Below, in pieces: positions 1 through 12,065 of a stretch of DNA of 64,000 bases. How positions within the stretch are numbered: the first letter of the stretch is position 1; every line of letters begins with the position of its first letter. Location: NCBI GenBank assembly GCA_015179125.1, contig WHVA01000035.1:124001-188000 (forward strand), read 5' to 3'. The DNA is from Gautieria morchelliformis. Its lineage: Eukaryota > Basidiomycota > Agaricomycetes > Gomphales > Gomphaceae. The notes beneath the pieces are model-generated. The model was not told the DNA's origin, searched no databases, and saw nothing but the letters and a program-made list of their open reading frames with translations. Made by a program: the position numbers and the translations under genes.

Positions 1-1197
1 GGTTTACGCAAATCAAACAATGTTAGTAGTCATGCGGCCGGATGACACAGCCATTAATTCCTGCTTTACCAGTCTTGATGAAGACGAAGTTTTGGAAACC
101 GATATCTATGCCCAGATCTCGCCTTATGTCACTGCTAATTACTGGGCTCGTAGTTTCCCGTCTCCTATTGCTACCCCAATCCTAAAGGTACACATTTATC
201 CAGTGGTGGCCTGGCCTTCGGAAATTTCATTTGCGTACATACAACCCTGTTCCAATAGAGACAAGAGGCAACGCCTTTCAAGTGAGGACAAAATTCTCCG
301 AGTCACTGCCCTGCTTACTTGGTATTTGACAGTCAACTTTCAGCGTGTCGGCTCTTGAAGGAAAGACTGCACTTTCGCTGCTGAATGCTGGGCAAAACAT
401 GAGTGGCCCGAACTTCGTCTCTGAAGAAATCTTCTACCGTCTTTGGAATGCCCCTAATTTTCGCGGTGTGTGATTGATCAGTAGAACTACGCATAATGTC
501 GTCTGAAGGTTTCCTAGACAAAACTACTAATTTCCCGTTGTTCACTTGGCCCGTGTATGGCTGGGCGTATGACGTGTTAATTGGAGGATTGTACCCTGGT
601 CAACGTCCTGAGTGGGATTATGAGTAGGTTTCTACTTCTAAAGTGGCGAGTTGCTCACACCATCCTTCTAGCCTCCATGGCCAAACTCTTGAGCTTGCGG
701 TGCCCGTTACTCAGGCCAATGCTTTGTTAAAGCGGGTTCGGGAACTGTTCGATCAAGCTGCCGCAGAGGGAAAGCCAGTAACTAGTACATATCGCAGTGG
801 AATCAACATTAAATTTGGTAAGGCATTCGACAGTTTTTTGGGCCAAACCAACGAGCGGGTTGGCAACAAGACCGCTGATTGGTCTAAGGTAGAATCCCGT
901 AGGATTGATTTAATTGTGTACTCAACGCGTTTACGTCAGGGAGCATTAATGTTTGATTTTCCGAGCTTCCAACCAACTCTTGGGGATCATCACCGTTACA
1001 ATGAGGAATTCTGTATGTACACGGCTCGCGGATATCTAGTGTTCGATATTCATACGAATGCCGTGTTAGATCTCAATTTGGCTACGACGCTCATTAATGA
1101 ATTTCCTGCGAGACCCCACTGGACCAAAAATACAAGAGAGGTCTTTACAAAAGCGGTCAAGAATCTCGAACAGGATGTGCGTTTACCTTATTTTTAA
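1..1197 (+). pseudogene. FAD-linked lactone oxidase-like gene, 3' part, probably damaged
   Basis: The open stretch 643-1197 ends with a segment (residues ~150-175: FPARPHWTKNTREVF) that resembles the C-terminal ALO domain of D-arabinono-1,4-lactone / L-gulonolactone-type oxidases, where an R-P-H-W motif lies near the end. Upstream, 371-624 can be read as two exons separated by a plausible intron near 460-503, encoding a segment containing FTWPVYGWAYDVLIGG. This joins the 643-1197 stretch in the same frame except for a TAG at 625-627 that no normal-sized intron removes. The FAD-binding N-terminus lies off the window or is lost. The family oxidises sugar lactones with FAD, producing H2O2. The TAG suggests a decaying copy, although a sequencing error would give the same picture. 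The 20-358 stretch is probably also part of it but is poorly resolved. Confidence 0.5.
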
Positions 1198-1482
1198 TAG
1201 TCCATCCATATAATGTGAATCAAATTCCCCTAGAGTCTGGTCCGTTTTGCAAGGGTGCGGGAACAGTTCGATCCCCAGAACTTATTCAAGAGCATAGTGG
1301 GGGAAATCATTGGTGTTGTCTAAGCCTTCTTTCAATTAGACCCCATTCGCCTCATATAGTCTCTTACATCAATATATGGTCAGAGGGGACACCCGTGGAT
1401 ATTGATAGATCAGACCTTGTTACCTGGAGTACAGCACTCAAGTTATAAATAATCACGATAGTACACGGTTTACGTAATAACC

Positions 1483-2723
1483 ATGTCTTTTCAAATGGAC
1501 GACCGTATGGCATCTGCTGCTAGGTTCCTTCTTCAAAGTCCTCCCGGTGAAATTAATGATGTACTGAATGGTATGGGAGAACCAATATTCTGAATCTTTC
1601 AACGACAAGCCCTCTTGTAGACGTCCGCAATATCATCGCTGATGATGATTCGCTCCAGGAGGGTATCCAGCCGGCATTGCAAGAATACAATGTTGCACAA
1701 TTTGTGACGGTTGAGGTGCCAGGACAGCAACATCAGGTACATCTTACCTACCAGATCCTCCTGTGCGTTTAGGCTCACGCTATGCTCTGGGATTTAGGTA
1801 ATTATCAGCGAAGCGGGGCGCGTAGCAGGCGAGGATGAGCGATTTCGAGACCCACGCTCTAAGACCACATTCAAATTTGATCATTTGAGACTTGTGCGTC
1901 AAACCCTGAAACCGTCGGAAATGGCTCAGCTTGAAAGCCATGGTTCATATGTCCAGGAAGCTTCAGATGCCCAATCTTACGAGCCCGATGAAGCCGCGGA
2001 GCCATTTCGGTATGCACTGATGATCCAACACTAAACCGTTGACATATTGAGGCTATAGGGCAGCGCTGGAGACGGCAGCTCTTGCGTACATCACGGATCA
2101 CTTCCAGGAGGGTGTGGCTACCGTCTTTGCGAATTCTGCGACCAACTATGTGATTCAGTTCGTGGCGAACAAATACAATCCATTGAACTACTGGTTAACC
2201 CTCAGACATATACTCTTGAGAATGTGACTGACATTGATGCAGGTCGGGGCGATGGCGGTCGGAATACTTAGTCGACATCGACGAGGCAAAGCTGGATGGT
2301 AAAGTTTTAATCAACGTGCATTATTTCGAGCAGGGAAATGTAAGGATCAGAGTAAAACATGCGTTCGAATGGCTCTAACGGGGAAAGATTAGGTACAACT
2401 TTCTACTAACTACTCCCCAAGCTTCGACCTCACTCCTGCAGTCACGTCTACTCTCACCCCGTCATCGGCATCTAAAATCTTTGCACTAATCGAAGCACGA
2501 GAATCGGAACACCAGGCGGCACTCAACGATACCTATCATGACATGGGAGAGAAAACATTCAAGGGCCTGAGAAGAGCTTTACCCTTGACCCGACAAAAGC
2601 TGGATTGGGACAAGGTGTGTGATTTGTGAGCCGTAGCATTGGACCTCAGCAAACTCATCCCAGGTCCTGGGATATAAACTTGGGGCCGAGCTGACAGCAA
2701 GTAAAGGCGTCTTCGCGTCATAG
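1483..2723 (+). CDS. CAP1: F-actin capping protein subunit alpha
   Basis: Spliced translation gives a protein of about 270 residues matching the CAPZA/Cap1 family along its length. It starts MSFQMDDRMASAARFLLQSP, then has DDSLQEGIQPALQEYN, KTTFKFDHLRL, YEPDEAAEPFR, ANKYNPLNYW and WRSEYLVDIDEAKLDGKV. The C-terminal part has NDTYHDMGEKTFKGLRR and the tail YKLGAELTASKGVFAS. About six introns of 45-60 bp interrupt it (for example ~1573-1622, ~1736-1796, ~2010-2058, ~2340-2391 and ~2620-2671). The protein forms a heterodimer with capping protein beta and blocks the barbed ends of actin filaments in the cytoplasm. It is transcribed toward the GRASP gene, whose stop lies only ~45 bp away, so the two 3' ends probably overlap. 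Family assignment is firm; exact exon edges are by eye. Confidence 0.9.
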
Positions 2724-2768
2724 CGATGCAATGTCAATGGGTTACGACTGATCCAGAGAATATCACTA

Positions 2769-4032
2769 TTAATCCACACTGGTAATACTCCCTGTTGTGT
2801 CTTCCAAGCTGCCCATTCCATCTTCGTCGTCCAATCCTGCCTGATCTACGTGTACTGGTGGTAACCTAGCTGCCTCGTGATAATCCACTTCCAGCGCATT
2901 GTCGTCCATACCTACTTGCGTGCCGTTTAATGTTAAAACAGGGCCAGGTCCGCTTATACTAGGTGACACGTGTTCTGGTTGCCATTGAGGAGAATTGGCA
3001 CCTTTAACCGTATTTTTCATCAAGTTTGGTCGGTCGCGAAGAACAAATGACAGACCTTGAACATCGAAGACTGTATCCGCATGCGCATCCGCTGGGACAA
3101 AGAGTCGCTGTTCTTCATATTCTTCTTCTAGGGATGCATGGGGGGATGGAAGTTTGTCGTTATTCTGATTTGGATCTGTGACCGGTATGCGATGCAGGAG
3201 ACCAAACCTGTCATGCATCGGGACATGGTCTAATGCACAAGGGTGGTTGGCTCACCCAAATACACAACCTAAGAGGCCCTCCCCACCCCACTGGCGGTTC
3301 GGAACCAGAACCACCTCCCTCAAAGTGCTGCGACACGATTAGCAGCAACGTCTGGGGCAACGACATCTGCTTACTCGAAGTCATAAGAGTAGACATACAC
3401 GCGAAGTGGCTTGTCCACGTGCTGTGCGAACGTAAGTCGAGGGGGGGCTGTATGAAGACAGAAGAAACCTACAGCCTCCACCACTTCATAGAAATCACCC
3501 TCAGCATGCAATGCACCTCCTGACCAACCCACTATCCAATCCCCATATGGAACAAGGCCCGCACTTTCCGCTGGGCTTCCCTCTAAGACATCGAGTACGT
3601 GCCAGACGTGGTCCAAAGCAAATTCTGGTTCACAAAGTCGCATGCTTAAGCCAAGGAGAGAAGGTTGGCTAGACGATGCTCCATTATCATCTTTCGATGA
3701 CCATATTCGGGATGGAGTTACGGAGACGACTAGCTTCAAACACGGTCAGTGGAAGGTAGGCGGGCGCATGGTAACACTGGCTCACGGCGAGTTTGCTGTG
3801 TTTTGGAGCTCCACACAAGTAAGTTGAGCTGTTTGTTCTCGTTGGACTCAACGATTCTCTCTAACTCCGATGCGTCGATATCAGAGGAGAAGGGGGATCC
3901 TTCCAAACCCACGACAAAATCAAAAAAGGCTTCGAGATCAGTCTGGGACGCAGGGGAAGCAGGCGTGACGCGCAATATATGCAAGCCTCGAGCAGGCTGA
4001 CGGTCAGTTGGCTGTGATTGGCCTGCGCCCAT
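2769..4032 (-). CDS. GRH1: GRASP55/65-type Golgi reassembly-stacking protein (Grh1)
   Basis: Two GRASP-type PDZ domains are readable. The first contains LHILRVTPASPASQTDLEAF and FVVGLEGSPF; the second contains HVLDVLEGSPAESAGLVPYG, DWIVGWSGGALHAEGDFYEV and DKPLRVYVYSYDFE. An intron lies at about 3729-3776. The C-terminal part is Ser/Pro-rich and low in complexity, ending near residues GSLEDTTGSITSVD. GRASPs tether Golgi and ER-exit-site membranes and take part in unconventional secretion. I chose the internal Met at 4032 rather than the upstream one at 4071 because it gives MGAGQSQ, a Gly2 N-terminus of the kind that is N-myristoylated in animal GRASPs. The gene is convergent with CAP1. Confidence 0.88.
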
Positions 4033-4519
4033 AGTAAGACTACAACCCACAAATAAGATGCCCGAAGTCAAAGTGGAAGTGACATTTTGGTTCCGCGGCG
4101 TAGTCGTTTTACGAATTCCTTATGTGAGATGAAACTGTTTCTGTTCTCGACCTGTGCAGCTTAGGAAGTAACTAAATCCTGGAGATAAGCTTATATTAAT
4201 ATGTGAACATATGGTTAGCCGAGGCGCGTCACCGCTGGGCGTGAACTGCCACCATGCAACTTAATGCAAGGGGAAAATACAGCGATTTCCAGATCACGAT
4301 GGTCGTTTGCGTTGAGGGTGAGCCAACTCTGGCATTTGAATGAAAAGCGAAGGCTTGTTATTAATATAATTCTCTCGTCATGACTACTCTATACATAAAG
4401 TTGTCTGTTTCTGGGGTACCGGGGTTACCGGTACCGCCGTGACCAAGACCAACGCTGATAGCGAGAGACAAAGGACGGCTAAACTGTACTTACATATGCT
4501 TCCTAACACTCACCACGGT
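4033..4519. other. Intergenic stretch, no gene seen
   Basis: This is the upstream region of the GRASP gene and the downstream side of the tentative gene at 4520-5200. It holds a small palindromic patch near 4415-4437 (GGTACC repeats around ACCGG) and no reading frame or RNA gene I can support. Confidence 0.4.
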
Positions 4520-5200
4520 CTACTTCGTCTTCCACTTCATCCTCGTACATGGCTGCAATCGGTACGCTAGATAATTCGAGTTAGGACTGCAACGAAGCTG
4601 CCCAGCATCAGCGGGGCACGGGAGGTTGCTTCGTGACTGATTTTGAGTGGCCATACGGTCCCGAACTTTTTCCCAAGCCAGCGGACCCAATAAAGTAGAA
4701 TGGATATCAATGTCGGTGTACTTGTTGTCAGGAACGACCTTCAAATGCCTATCGGCGTCGACAAAATTCGCCACAGGCCAGATTGTTTACCCTGTTGATG
4801 GTATCGGCCTCATATCTTGGCTGTGAGCTTCTAATTTCGACGCAACAAGGTGAGTGGCGCGCGATCAGGGAATTACTTGACGCACAGGATGCCGCCAGCG
4901 CAGAAACGAAAAGTACCACCCAAGTCGCCCTGCGGGGTAAACCCAATGGCGTAATGAGATAGACGGAAATTAGTATTCGCAGTCGCTTAATATATAGTAG
5001 ACTGATGATTCTAGAGGACTCACCATCAGTTCTGCTGGAATCCAGCTGTAGCTACGGTCGGCGCATTGTCGGTTTCGACTTTCGGTCAACAAAGAGGGTG
5101 GCTTGGCACGGATTTTCGGCGCGGGGTAGCCGTAGTCTTTGGTTAGCAGCCACAGGGCGAGTGTCAGCACTTGTGCAATCCGATAGTACAGCGAATGCAT
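4520..5200 (-). CDS. Unrecognised small multi-exon gene, possible membrane protein
   Basis: Three or four short open segments on the minus strand can be linked through plausible GT-AG introns. The first exon starts at the Met at 5200 (MHSLYYRIAQVL) and includes YGYPAPKIRAKPPSLLTE and SYSWIPAELM before a GTGAGT donor. A second exon encodes the hydrophobic run ATWVVLFVSALAASC, and a later segment encodes HLKVVPDNKYTDIDIHS and GPLAWEKVRDRM. The hydrophobic run would fit one membrane helix in a protein of roughly 150-180 residues. I do not recognise the family. The codon texture and splice sites look gene-like, but the exon chain is uncertain and it may be a decayed gene. Confidence 0.35.
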
Positions 5201-6426
5201 GGTTTTTTTTCGAATCAACACAAGAAACAAGTGGACAGGATCGGTAGGCTGAGTTGAAGGTACTGTGTGTAATGATCTCCTTGAACACACCAAATAGTTC
5301 GAGATGACTTTAGGAGGGTAGGGGACAACGGTACCAACCATACTTCACGGCGTGCGAGATAAAGCCAAGGGAAGCACAAAGAACCCCAGGCAATGGAGAC
5401 ATTCCGTGTGTCGTCACACAAGAAGGGACATGAGATCATCGCGTATGCGCCTGATAAAAATATTTGACTGTGAGCATCGCAACTAAGGACGTAGACATTG
5501 CTTATGAGCCACCGAATCAAAGTTTCATGCGATCGCATTGTATAAATAGTTTGGAGAGTGGCACATGCCGGCTTCTCCGAAACAAGCTACTTCGATTTCA
5601 TTAAAAGGCCTGAGGCCCTCGAGCACCCTTTAGTAAGGTATATCCGTTGTCGAGAAGCTTGATCGGTGCTGCACAAAGCCAATGAATCGTTCAAGATATC
5701 CGACGATAAGCCGGGGAGACAGGAAGGGACGCCGGTTGGAAAGGATCACACCCGTTACATCATGCCTACTAGAGAAACGCAATTAGATATCTTGATGTGT
5801 AAGCCGATATAGAATGGATACTTACATACAATACCGGATGGCATGCAATTTGAATGACCTACGCTCACATAATTTAAGCAGATACGGATAACAACTTCCA
5901 CTAGCTGAGACAATTGAGAATATTGACAATGGTAACCCAAGCACAGCACGACTCGACATTTTTCTGAAGTAGATCAAGGATGTTGCCCGAGTCGGTTCAC
6001 CCGATCGGACGAACAGTAGCTTAAAAGTCAGGTTAATATCACCTCCACTAGCAGCTCACCTAGCTTCTTCCGTTGTATAGCTTTAAATGTAGAGACAGAA
6101 GAGTCGGTCCGGCTGAGCAGATAGAAGTTCGTCGGATGATGCGATTATGATGCGGGAGTGACTGATTGACGTGGAAAAGTCACATGAGTCCAGCAAAAGC
6201 ATGATTTTCGAACAAAATGGAAGCCGCTTTTATGGTAGTCTGGATCTAAGCGAGCGATAGTTCGATAACAACCTCGTGGGATGGGCTGTTGTCGGATAGA
6301 CGAGTCGGGGCCGAGATATCGTGTTTCCCATGCCTTTCTCCGGATCATGCCTTCGACTGATTTAGACCGACGTTTTTGACATCGCGGACATCGCGGATGC
6401 AGATTATTACATAACCAGCATGGCGC
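5201..6426. other. Long intergenic stretch, no supported gene
   Basis: About 1.2 kb between the tentative gene at 4520-5200 and the PPR-like gene. Only short open stretches occur, without family resemblance or convincing splice structure. It presumably holds the promoter of the downstream gene. Confidence 0.4.
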
Positions 6427-8943
6427 TTGTGGGCGCTGCTTATGCACGTAGACTGCATGTCACTTGGTGCATTTTCAACGCGGCAATTCAACCGAGTCTT
6501 GTGTCGAAAAGCCCACTTTATTCATCATGCTTCAGCTTGCTATCACACCATCGAAGGACCCCCCCCAACTCAAGCTTCCCTCTATCGGGATCTATCCGCA
6601 TTTACTCGCAGTCCCATTCTTAGGGAGACTCCGTCACCACATGCAGAGCAACTCCGGGTTAATCAGCACAACAAAGATTTTATTTCTGCCTATCTTTCAG
6701 TTCGAGACACCCTCCCATCCATCAAGGAGCTGACTGTGGGGGCGTATCTCCTGCTTGCAAAGGAAGCACAAACCAACCAGCTGCAGCAGATCATAAATCT
6801 GCTGGCAAGTGACCTTCTCTGCCATTTTCCCCGTGATTCAGACCCAGAAGGTTTCTCCAGGGCTGCTGTATCCATTCTCTCACACGCGACACCCAATTGT
6901 GCACTGACCCCGCAGCGGACACTGGAGCTATTCAATGCCTTGATGGCCCTCGACCTGCCCAAGCACATGTTTTTGACTCCCAAAGCGTGGGAGCGTGTTT
7001 ATTGCTCCGCAATCTTACACCCAGAGCTGTGCGGGTTCTCGCTCGAGTCCCTGGCTACTGTGCTCCTTTCACAACCACAAGATCAGGCTTACGCAGGGTC
7101 TACTTGGTTAACGTATCGGATGATCATCCAGATTCTCATGAAGGGGCCGGACTTATTTCAACAGGCATTGGCGGTGTTTCAGCAAATAGTTCATTTGGGT
7201 CGCGTACCCAAGCTTGCACAGCAACTTGCGCAGGATGAAGGTGGTTCATTCAAAATCATGATAGCCAGTACGCTTGTCAGAGGATGTCTGGAACATAACT
7301 GGTACATCAAAGCCGCGGAACTTATAATGGAATTGCTACAGGATCCTCGGTGGTCCCAACCGCAGGGAACGTCCATGGAGGATATCCAGGCCACATCCCT
7401 TCTTGGTTTAGAAGTATTGCACGTTCTTGTCCGTGCTCCTACCAGACACGAGGTTCAGACATGCCGCAAGTTGATCCGAGCACTCCTCTCGACATCGTCA
7501 CCATTTCACCAAGCGTCACACCCGGTCGAGATTCCACAAGCCGATCTTTTGGCTTTCTACGAAGCATGTTATGACTACCAACTTGTCGGTCATGCGGCGA
7601 GTGTCTACGTACAATTACACTCTTCTTCGAATCGCCAACATCACTACTATCCCCCGCCTCGAAATTCTGCGTTGTTTTGGCTATTCGACCATTTTGCTGA
7701 CCCAGGCGTGTCTTCCAAGGTGGAGGGTGAGCGACGTTCGTACAAGGGATACACACGAATGGCTAGAAGTATTCTCAGTGACATCATCTATCGCGGGATC
7801 CCAGTACCAGTTGTAGATCGTCCTCGGTTCATCGCCATCGCTGCAGCTCGTGGGTTTGGCTTTTACGCCCGGCAGTTATGGGAGATGTACACTGCCGATC
7901 GCGATCTCGATCGCGATGTTGTACGAGGGAGTGCACAAATGCTTGTTCCTGTTGTCAAACTTTTTCGGAAGCTTCAGGAGGCTTGGGACTACGGCGTTGA
8001 TCGCGACCATAAGATTGCTACCAATGAAGAAAACCATCGTAGGGATGGCTCCATTGAGCCCAACATCCCCGAAAAAGGCGTTGCAATTAAACACCATGAC
8101 GCAAAGAAAGCGATCTTGTATGCTAAGAAGTCAGTTCTACCTGATGCCTGGAGATTTGCCAACCACGTCTTAAACTCGTACATTGCAACAAAAGAGCCTC
8201 TTGCCATGGCATCACAGGAAGATCTTAATGCTTTGGCGCGAGCACATTTGGTTCTTGATCATGTCTCGGAGGGAGTCGAGGCCCTTTCTATCGTAATGGA
8301 GCGTGGGGATATTCCCGATATAAAGGATGTGAACGTTGCATTAGGAGCGATCGCTCGATACTCACCCCGTCATGCTGCGCGCATGTTGGAACATATGGTG
8401 AAACGTGGCGTTGGACCTAGCGCATCCGCTTTCAGCGCAGTACTGCATGCCGCACTCAAGGCTGGGGATTTCAGACTGGTGGATGTTTTGATCAATCGAG
8501 CGACTAAACTTGGATATGGAGCCCTAACCCCCAGAGCAATCGCTGCACTGGTTCAGTCCATCACTGCGTTCAAATATACGGAAGACAAAGTGGAGCGTGT
8601 TCGGCAGAAGTCAAACTTGCTGGCTGTGATTGGGACGATCGAAACGATAATGAAAACTCCTTCGACCCAGAGGCACAACAAAGACCATGGAAAGGACCAT
8701 GTGTTGTCGGTCAAAATGGGTCAGAAGTGCATTGACGCTGCTCTAACGGCCATGGAGCCAGAGCTGGCGTTGAGGTTCTGGTCACTCCTGGTAAAGGATC
8801 GAGTCTGGTGGGAGGATCAAGAGTCTGAGCGAACGCGTGCGTTAATTGGAGAGAGCATCAAAGACCGGTGGAAGCGAAGACAGCTGCATGACGAGGAGGC
8901 CAAAGCGATGCTAGAAGAGTTGGGGATGAAGCACGTGGATTAG
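6427..8943 (+). CDS. Mitochondrial PPR/alpha-helical-repeat-like protein
   Basis: A single uninterrupted frame of up to 838 residues. The N-terminus is rich in Arg, Ser, Ala and His and poor in acidic residues (from the Met at 6457: MSLGAFSTRQFNRVLCRKAH), which looks like a mitochondrial targeting sequence, so 6457 may be the real start. The rest is mainly helical. Several 30-35-residue units resemble degenerate pentatricopeptide repeats, for example around SEGVEALSIVMERGDIPD, HAARMLEHMVKRGVGPSASA and FSAVLHAALKAGDFRLVDVL (about residues 615-700). PPR-like proteins in fungal mitochondria bind RNA and act in processing or translation of mitochondrial transcripts. Function here is inferred from repeat texture and targeting signal only. 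The lack of introns in a gene this long is unusual beside its intron-rich neighbours. Confidence 0.72.
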   Translation: MWALLMHVDCMSLGAFSTRQFNRVLCRKAHFIHHASACYHTIEGPPPTQASLYRDLSAFTRSPILRETPSPHAEQLRVNQHNKDFISAYLSVRDTLPSIKELTVGAYLLLAKEAQTNQLQQIINLLASDLLCHFPRDSDPEGFSRAAVSILSHATPNCALTPQRTLELFNALMALDLPKHMFLTPKAWERVYCSAILHPELCGFSLESLATVLLSQPQDQAYAGSTWLTYRMIIQILMKGPDLFQQALAVFQQIVHLGRVPKLAQQLAQDEGGSFKIMIASTLVRGCLEHNWYIKAAELIMELLQDPRWSQPQGTSMEDIQATSLLGLEVLHVLVRAPTRHEVQTCRKLIRALLSTSSPFHQASHPVEIPQADLLAFYEACYDYQLVGHAASVYVQLHSSSNRQHHYYPPPRNSALFWLFDHFADPGVSSKVEGERRSYKGYTRMARSILSDIIYRGIPVPVVDRPRFIAIAAARGFGFYARQLWEMYTADRDLDRDVVRGSAQMLVPVVKLFRKLQEAWDYGVDRDHKIATNEENHRRDGSIEPNIPEKGVAIKHHDAKKAILYAKKSVLPDAWRFANHVLNSYIATKEPLAMASQEDLNALARAHLVLDHVSEGVEALSIVMERGDIPDIKDVNVALGAIARYSPRHAARMLEHMVKRGVGPSASAFSAVLHAALKAGDFRLVDVLINRATKLGYGALTPRAIAALVQSITAFKYTEDKVERVRQKSNLLAVIGTIETIMKTPSTQRHNKDHGKDHVLSVKMGQKCIDAALTAMEPELALRFWSLLVKDRVWWEDQESERTRALIGESIKDRWKRRQLHDEEAKAMLEELGMKHVD

Positions 8944-9171
8944 GAATTATCACCAAGTGCTAGATGCGATTCCTGGGGTCTTGAGCATGTGGTAGCCAGA
9001 GACCTAAAAAGGACAGAGCTGAATTGGGCAGGCGTTTAAAATATTAGTATCAATTCCAAGTAAAGAGCAGTAACCAAAGTCGGTAGTCATCTGGATGCCA
9101 CGTTCAGAGCTTCGTCACGACTACAAAAACGACTCGCACTGCAAGCTTTCCAGCCACGCCCTGCCCCCATC

Positions 9172-12065
9172 ATGCCCGTCGCACGGACTAAGAAAGACGA
9201 TCCCGGTCTCTCCCCCATCAGCGATGATACAAAGGATTCGAAGGATTTAGACAACGGCAAGGTCAAAAGGAAGTGAGTGTTTTCGTCTCGCTTTCAGCGC
9301 CTTATCCTTCGTCGTATACTGACGGGCTTACGACCAGGAGACAGTCACAGAGTAAGCTTGTTCGGTAACCACAATCTCCGCCTGTGCCTCATTGTTCGCC
9401 TAGGCTGTGACGCGTGTCGGGCTCGCAAAGTTCGCTGTGCGAGAGAAAATGTAGATGATCCACAAGGCTCATGCAAGCACTGCGTATCTCTTGGGATTCC
9501 CTGCACTTACGATTACCAGCCAAAGAAGAGAGGTCCTCCCAACCTGTGAGTTTAACCCACCAGCCTTTTCGAGCACTCTGACTATTTCGCCAGATATTTG
9601 CGCCGTCTGCAAGAGGCGGCGGCCGCCGCCGCCGCCCACAACGAGGGTGGGCAGTCTCCCAACGGTACAATCTCTATCTCGTTACCCCAGAGTAGCCCAG
9701 TCCCCCAGACAATTTCGGTTCTTCCAAGTAGCATGCTCTCCTCGCCAACCGTAGCAAGCCCTTACCTAGAACATCCGAATGGCAATCCTCTGAGTGCACA
9801 CCCATTTGCTCACTCGGTTCCTGTGCCCACAGGCAGCATACCTATTCCGCCCTCACGCTACCCAATAGCTGCTGACTCGTACCATGGACACCATTCCACA
9901 CCGGTTACCCCAACCATGTCATACGTCAACTCACGGCTATCTGAGCCAATAGGCGGTGCGTCGCCGCCGAGTACGAGTGGCCGCCCATCAACAGCCTCAA
10001 CGGTATCTTCGAATCAGTCTGGTTCACAGACGTATACTCGAACGGTCAGTTCTCCTTCTGGGGAATTTCCACCGTACCCATTGTATAATTGGTCATCACC
10101 CCCCAAACATGCGTCAGCTGGCACGCAACTGCATGCACCCTCTCTCCCACCGCTGTCCTACTACGTCCGGCCTCACCGACTAGAAGATGTGGCTCCTCGT
10201 GAAACCATTTTGCAAATCATATCCCTTTTCTTCGATTTCGTCTATCCGTTGACGCCATGCATCCACAAGCCCTCCTTCATGGCCGACCTCCAGTCGCGAC
10301 GGGAGGAGCGCGATCCCCTCTTCTTCGCCCTTGTCATGAGCACTGTGGCTTCCACCTGTGTTCAAGTTCCGAGGAGTTACCTGCCTTTAGAACGCCGGGA
10401 AGTTCGGAAGCTGGCACAAACTTGCCACGAAGCCAGTCGACACATCAGTGTCGCTAGCTACGATCCGCCGACCAGCACACACGTCGTCGTTCGTTACTTG
10501 TGCGTCAAAGTTGCTATTCTTACTCTCTGTTGCTCATGCTGCTTTAGCGACACTTGTTATCATTTTTGTGAGGGACATGATGCAACATCACACGCCTCTT
10601 TCGGCGAGGCAGCGCACATCGCTGTCACACTCCACATGCACGAAGAGGCTTCGTATGAAGGACTTGACCCTATCGAATGCGAGATCCGTCGACGGGTATT
10701 TTGGCTATTATTCGACGGTTAGTTATAATTCTCTTTGTTCACCAATTCTATCCCACTATGTGGAAGTGCCTGACGATGGTCCTAAACTGACTTTTTCTCT
10801 TTCTCGTTTCTACAGCTGACAAATCGATGTCCATTCTCCTGGGACGCCCCATTTGTCTGCGTGACGAGGATTGCACCCTTCATTTTCCAAAAGAAGTCGA
10901 CGACGAATAGTACGTTGTCCGACCTTACGCCGATGTTTCTCCGCGACTGACCCGAACGATTTTCCCTGTTGTCACTCACTGACCATCTCCATCTTTAGCA
11001 TCACTCCCAATGGCATATTGCCCCAGCCACCTGGCAAAACGGCTATCATCTCAGGACTAAACTATATCTCTCGCATATTTGCCCTATTGGGAGAGATCCT
11101 AGTTCGGATACGCGTTGACAAGCGTTCCCCGCCACAAGGCCACTTTGCCACGGCGCGTCTTGAAGAAATCCGCTCATTGCATGAACGCATCGTCACTGCC
11201 CTGGCCCATGCACCACCGCCACTGCAACTCAAAACACATGTCAATGGGACACCTCAACCCTCCTCTGCCGGCTACGATAACCCAGAATTCACAAAAACCA
11301 CATTCGCTGAGGTTAAGGATTTTTTCGACAATCCGAATGCGTCTCGCGCAAATGCCTCCAATGCGTACTTGGTCATGCAGGCGAACCTGTACGTTACCCA
11401 GGTAAGGAGCTTGACCAATCCGACATGGCCGATTCATTACAGATTATTTTTAGCAACTGGTTCGTTTCGTGATTGAGCAGTACCGGGATGAACTTATTAC
11501 CTCCATGCGGGGTGCGTTGGGCGACATGACGGATCCTGAACCTGCAATACAAGAAGATCGCGAAGCCGTCGCCAGCGATTTGCTCAATGTCCTGCACAGG
11601 TGAGACTCATTTTTACATGCTGCGGATGCTTTTCACATCATACCGAACAGCATACCCATTCAATCAATTGCGACAAATGGGCCGTCGCTGGTATGATGTC
11701 AAAAGTCACGTATCATTCTCACTCTTTCTCAGACGTATCTTTCAGGTACACAAGGTCCGCTTCGTCGCTTCGACATTGCTTGATGCCGTGCGAAAAGCGG
11801 AGACAGCTCCCGCTTCGGCAGCTCGTGCGCACGCGTATCTTTGTAAGACGTATTTCCAGTCTATTCCCGTCCGTCCCTTTCCTAACAAATTATCTGGTTC
11901 CAGGGGACTTTCTTTCTATCCTATCCGAAATCGAGCGTAATTACTTGTGAGTACCTCTTCCATTATGCTTATGGGCCATATTGAATAATCTCTCTGGCCT
12001 CAAGGCTTGATGATGAGCAGGACGGGTCAGTAGGAGATGATCGAGTAATGCCAGGGAGTGTTTGA
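9172..12065 (+). CDS. Zn2Cys6 fungal-specific transcription factor
   Basis: Starts MPVARTKKDDPGLSP at 9172. Two small introns lead into a Zn(II)2Cys6 binuclear cluster, CDACRARKVRCARE then CKHCVSLGIPC (about residues 40-70), with the basic tail QPKKRGPPNL. After another intron (~9547-9593) comes a low-complexity Ala/Ser/Pro linker. The fungal_trans middle-homology domain follows, including FFDFVYPLTPCIHKPSF, EAAHIAVTLHMHEEA, IRRRVFWLLFD and SILLGRPICLRDEDC. Later exons carry IFALLGEILVRIRVDKRSPP and FVIEQYRDELI; the reading ends with VGDDRVMPGSV. About nine introns interrupt it, and the whole is roughly 750 residues. Such proteins bind CGG-containing promoters in the nucleus. The target pathway cannot be read here; the middle domain looks like the group that includes quinate/sugar regulators. 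Confidence 0.88.

Noticed and set aside
1245-1290. GTTCGATCCCC, resembling a tRNA B-box
   Set aside because: No A-box at the right distance and no cloverleaf pairing; the surrounding sequence does not fold as a tRNA.
6145-6447. 100-residue minus-strand open frame upstream of the PPR-like gene
   Set aside because: Overlaps the start of the real gene on the other strand, has Cys/Arg-rich composition typical of chance frames and no family resemblance.
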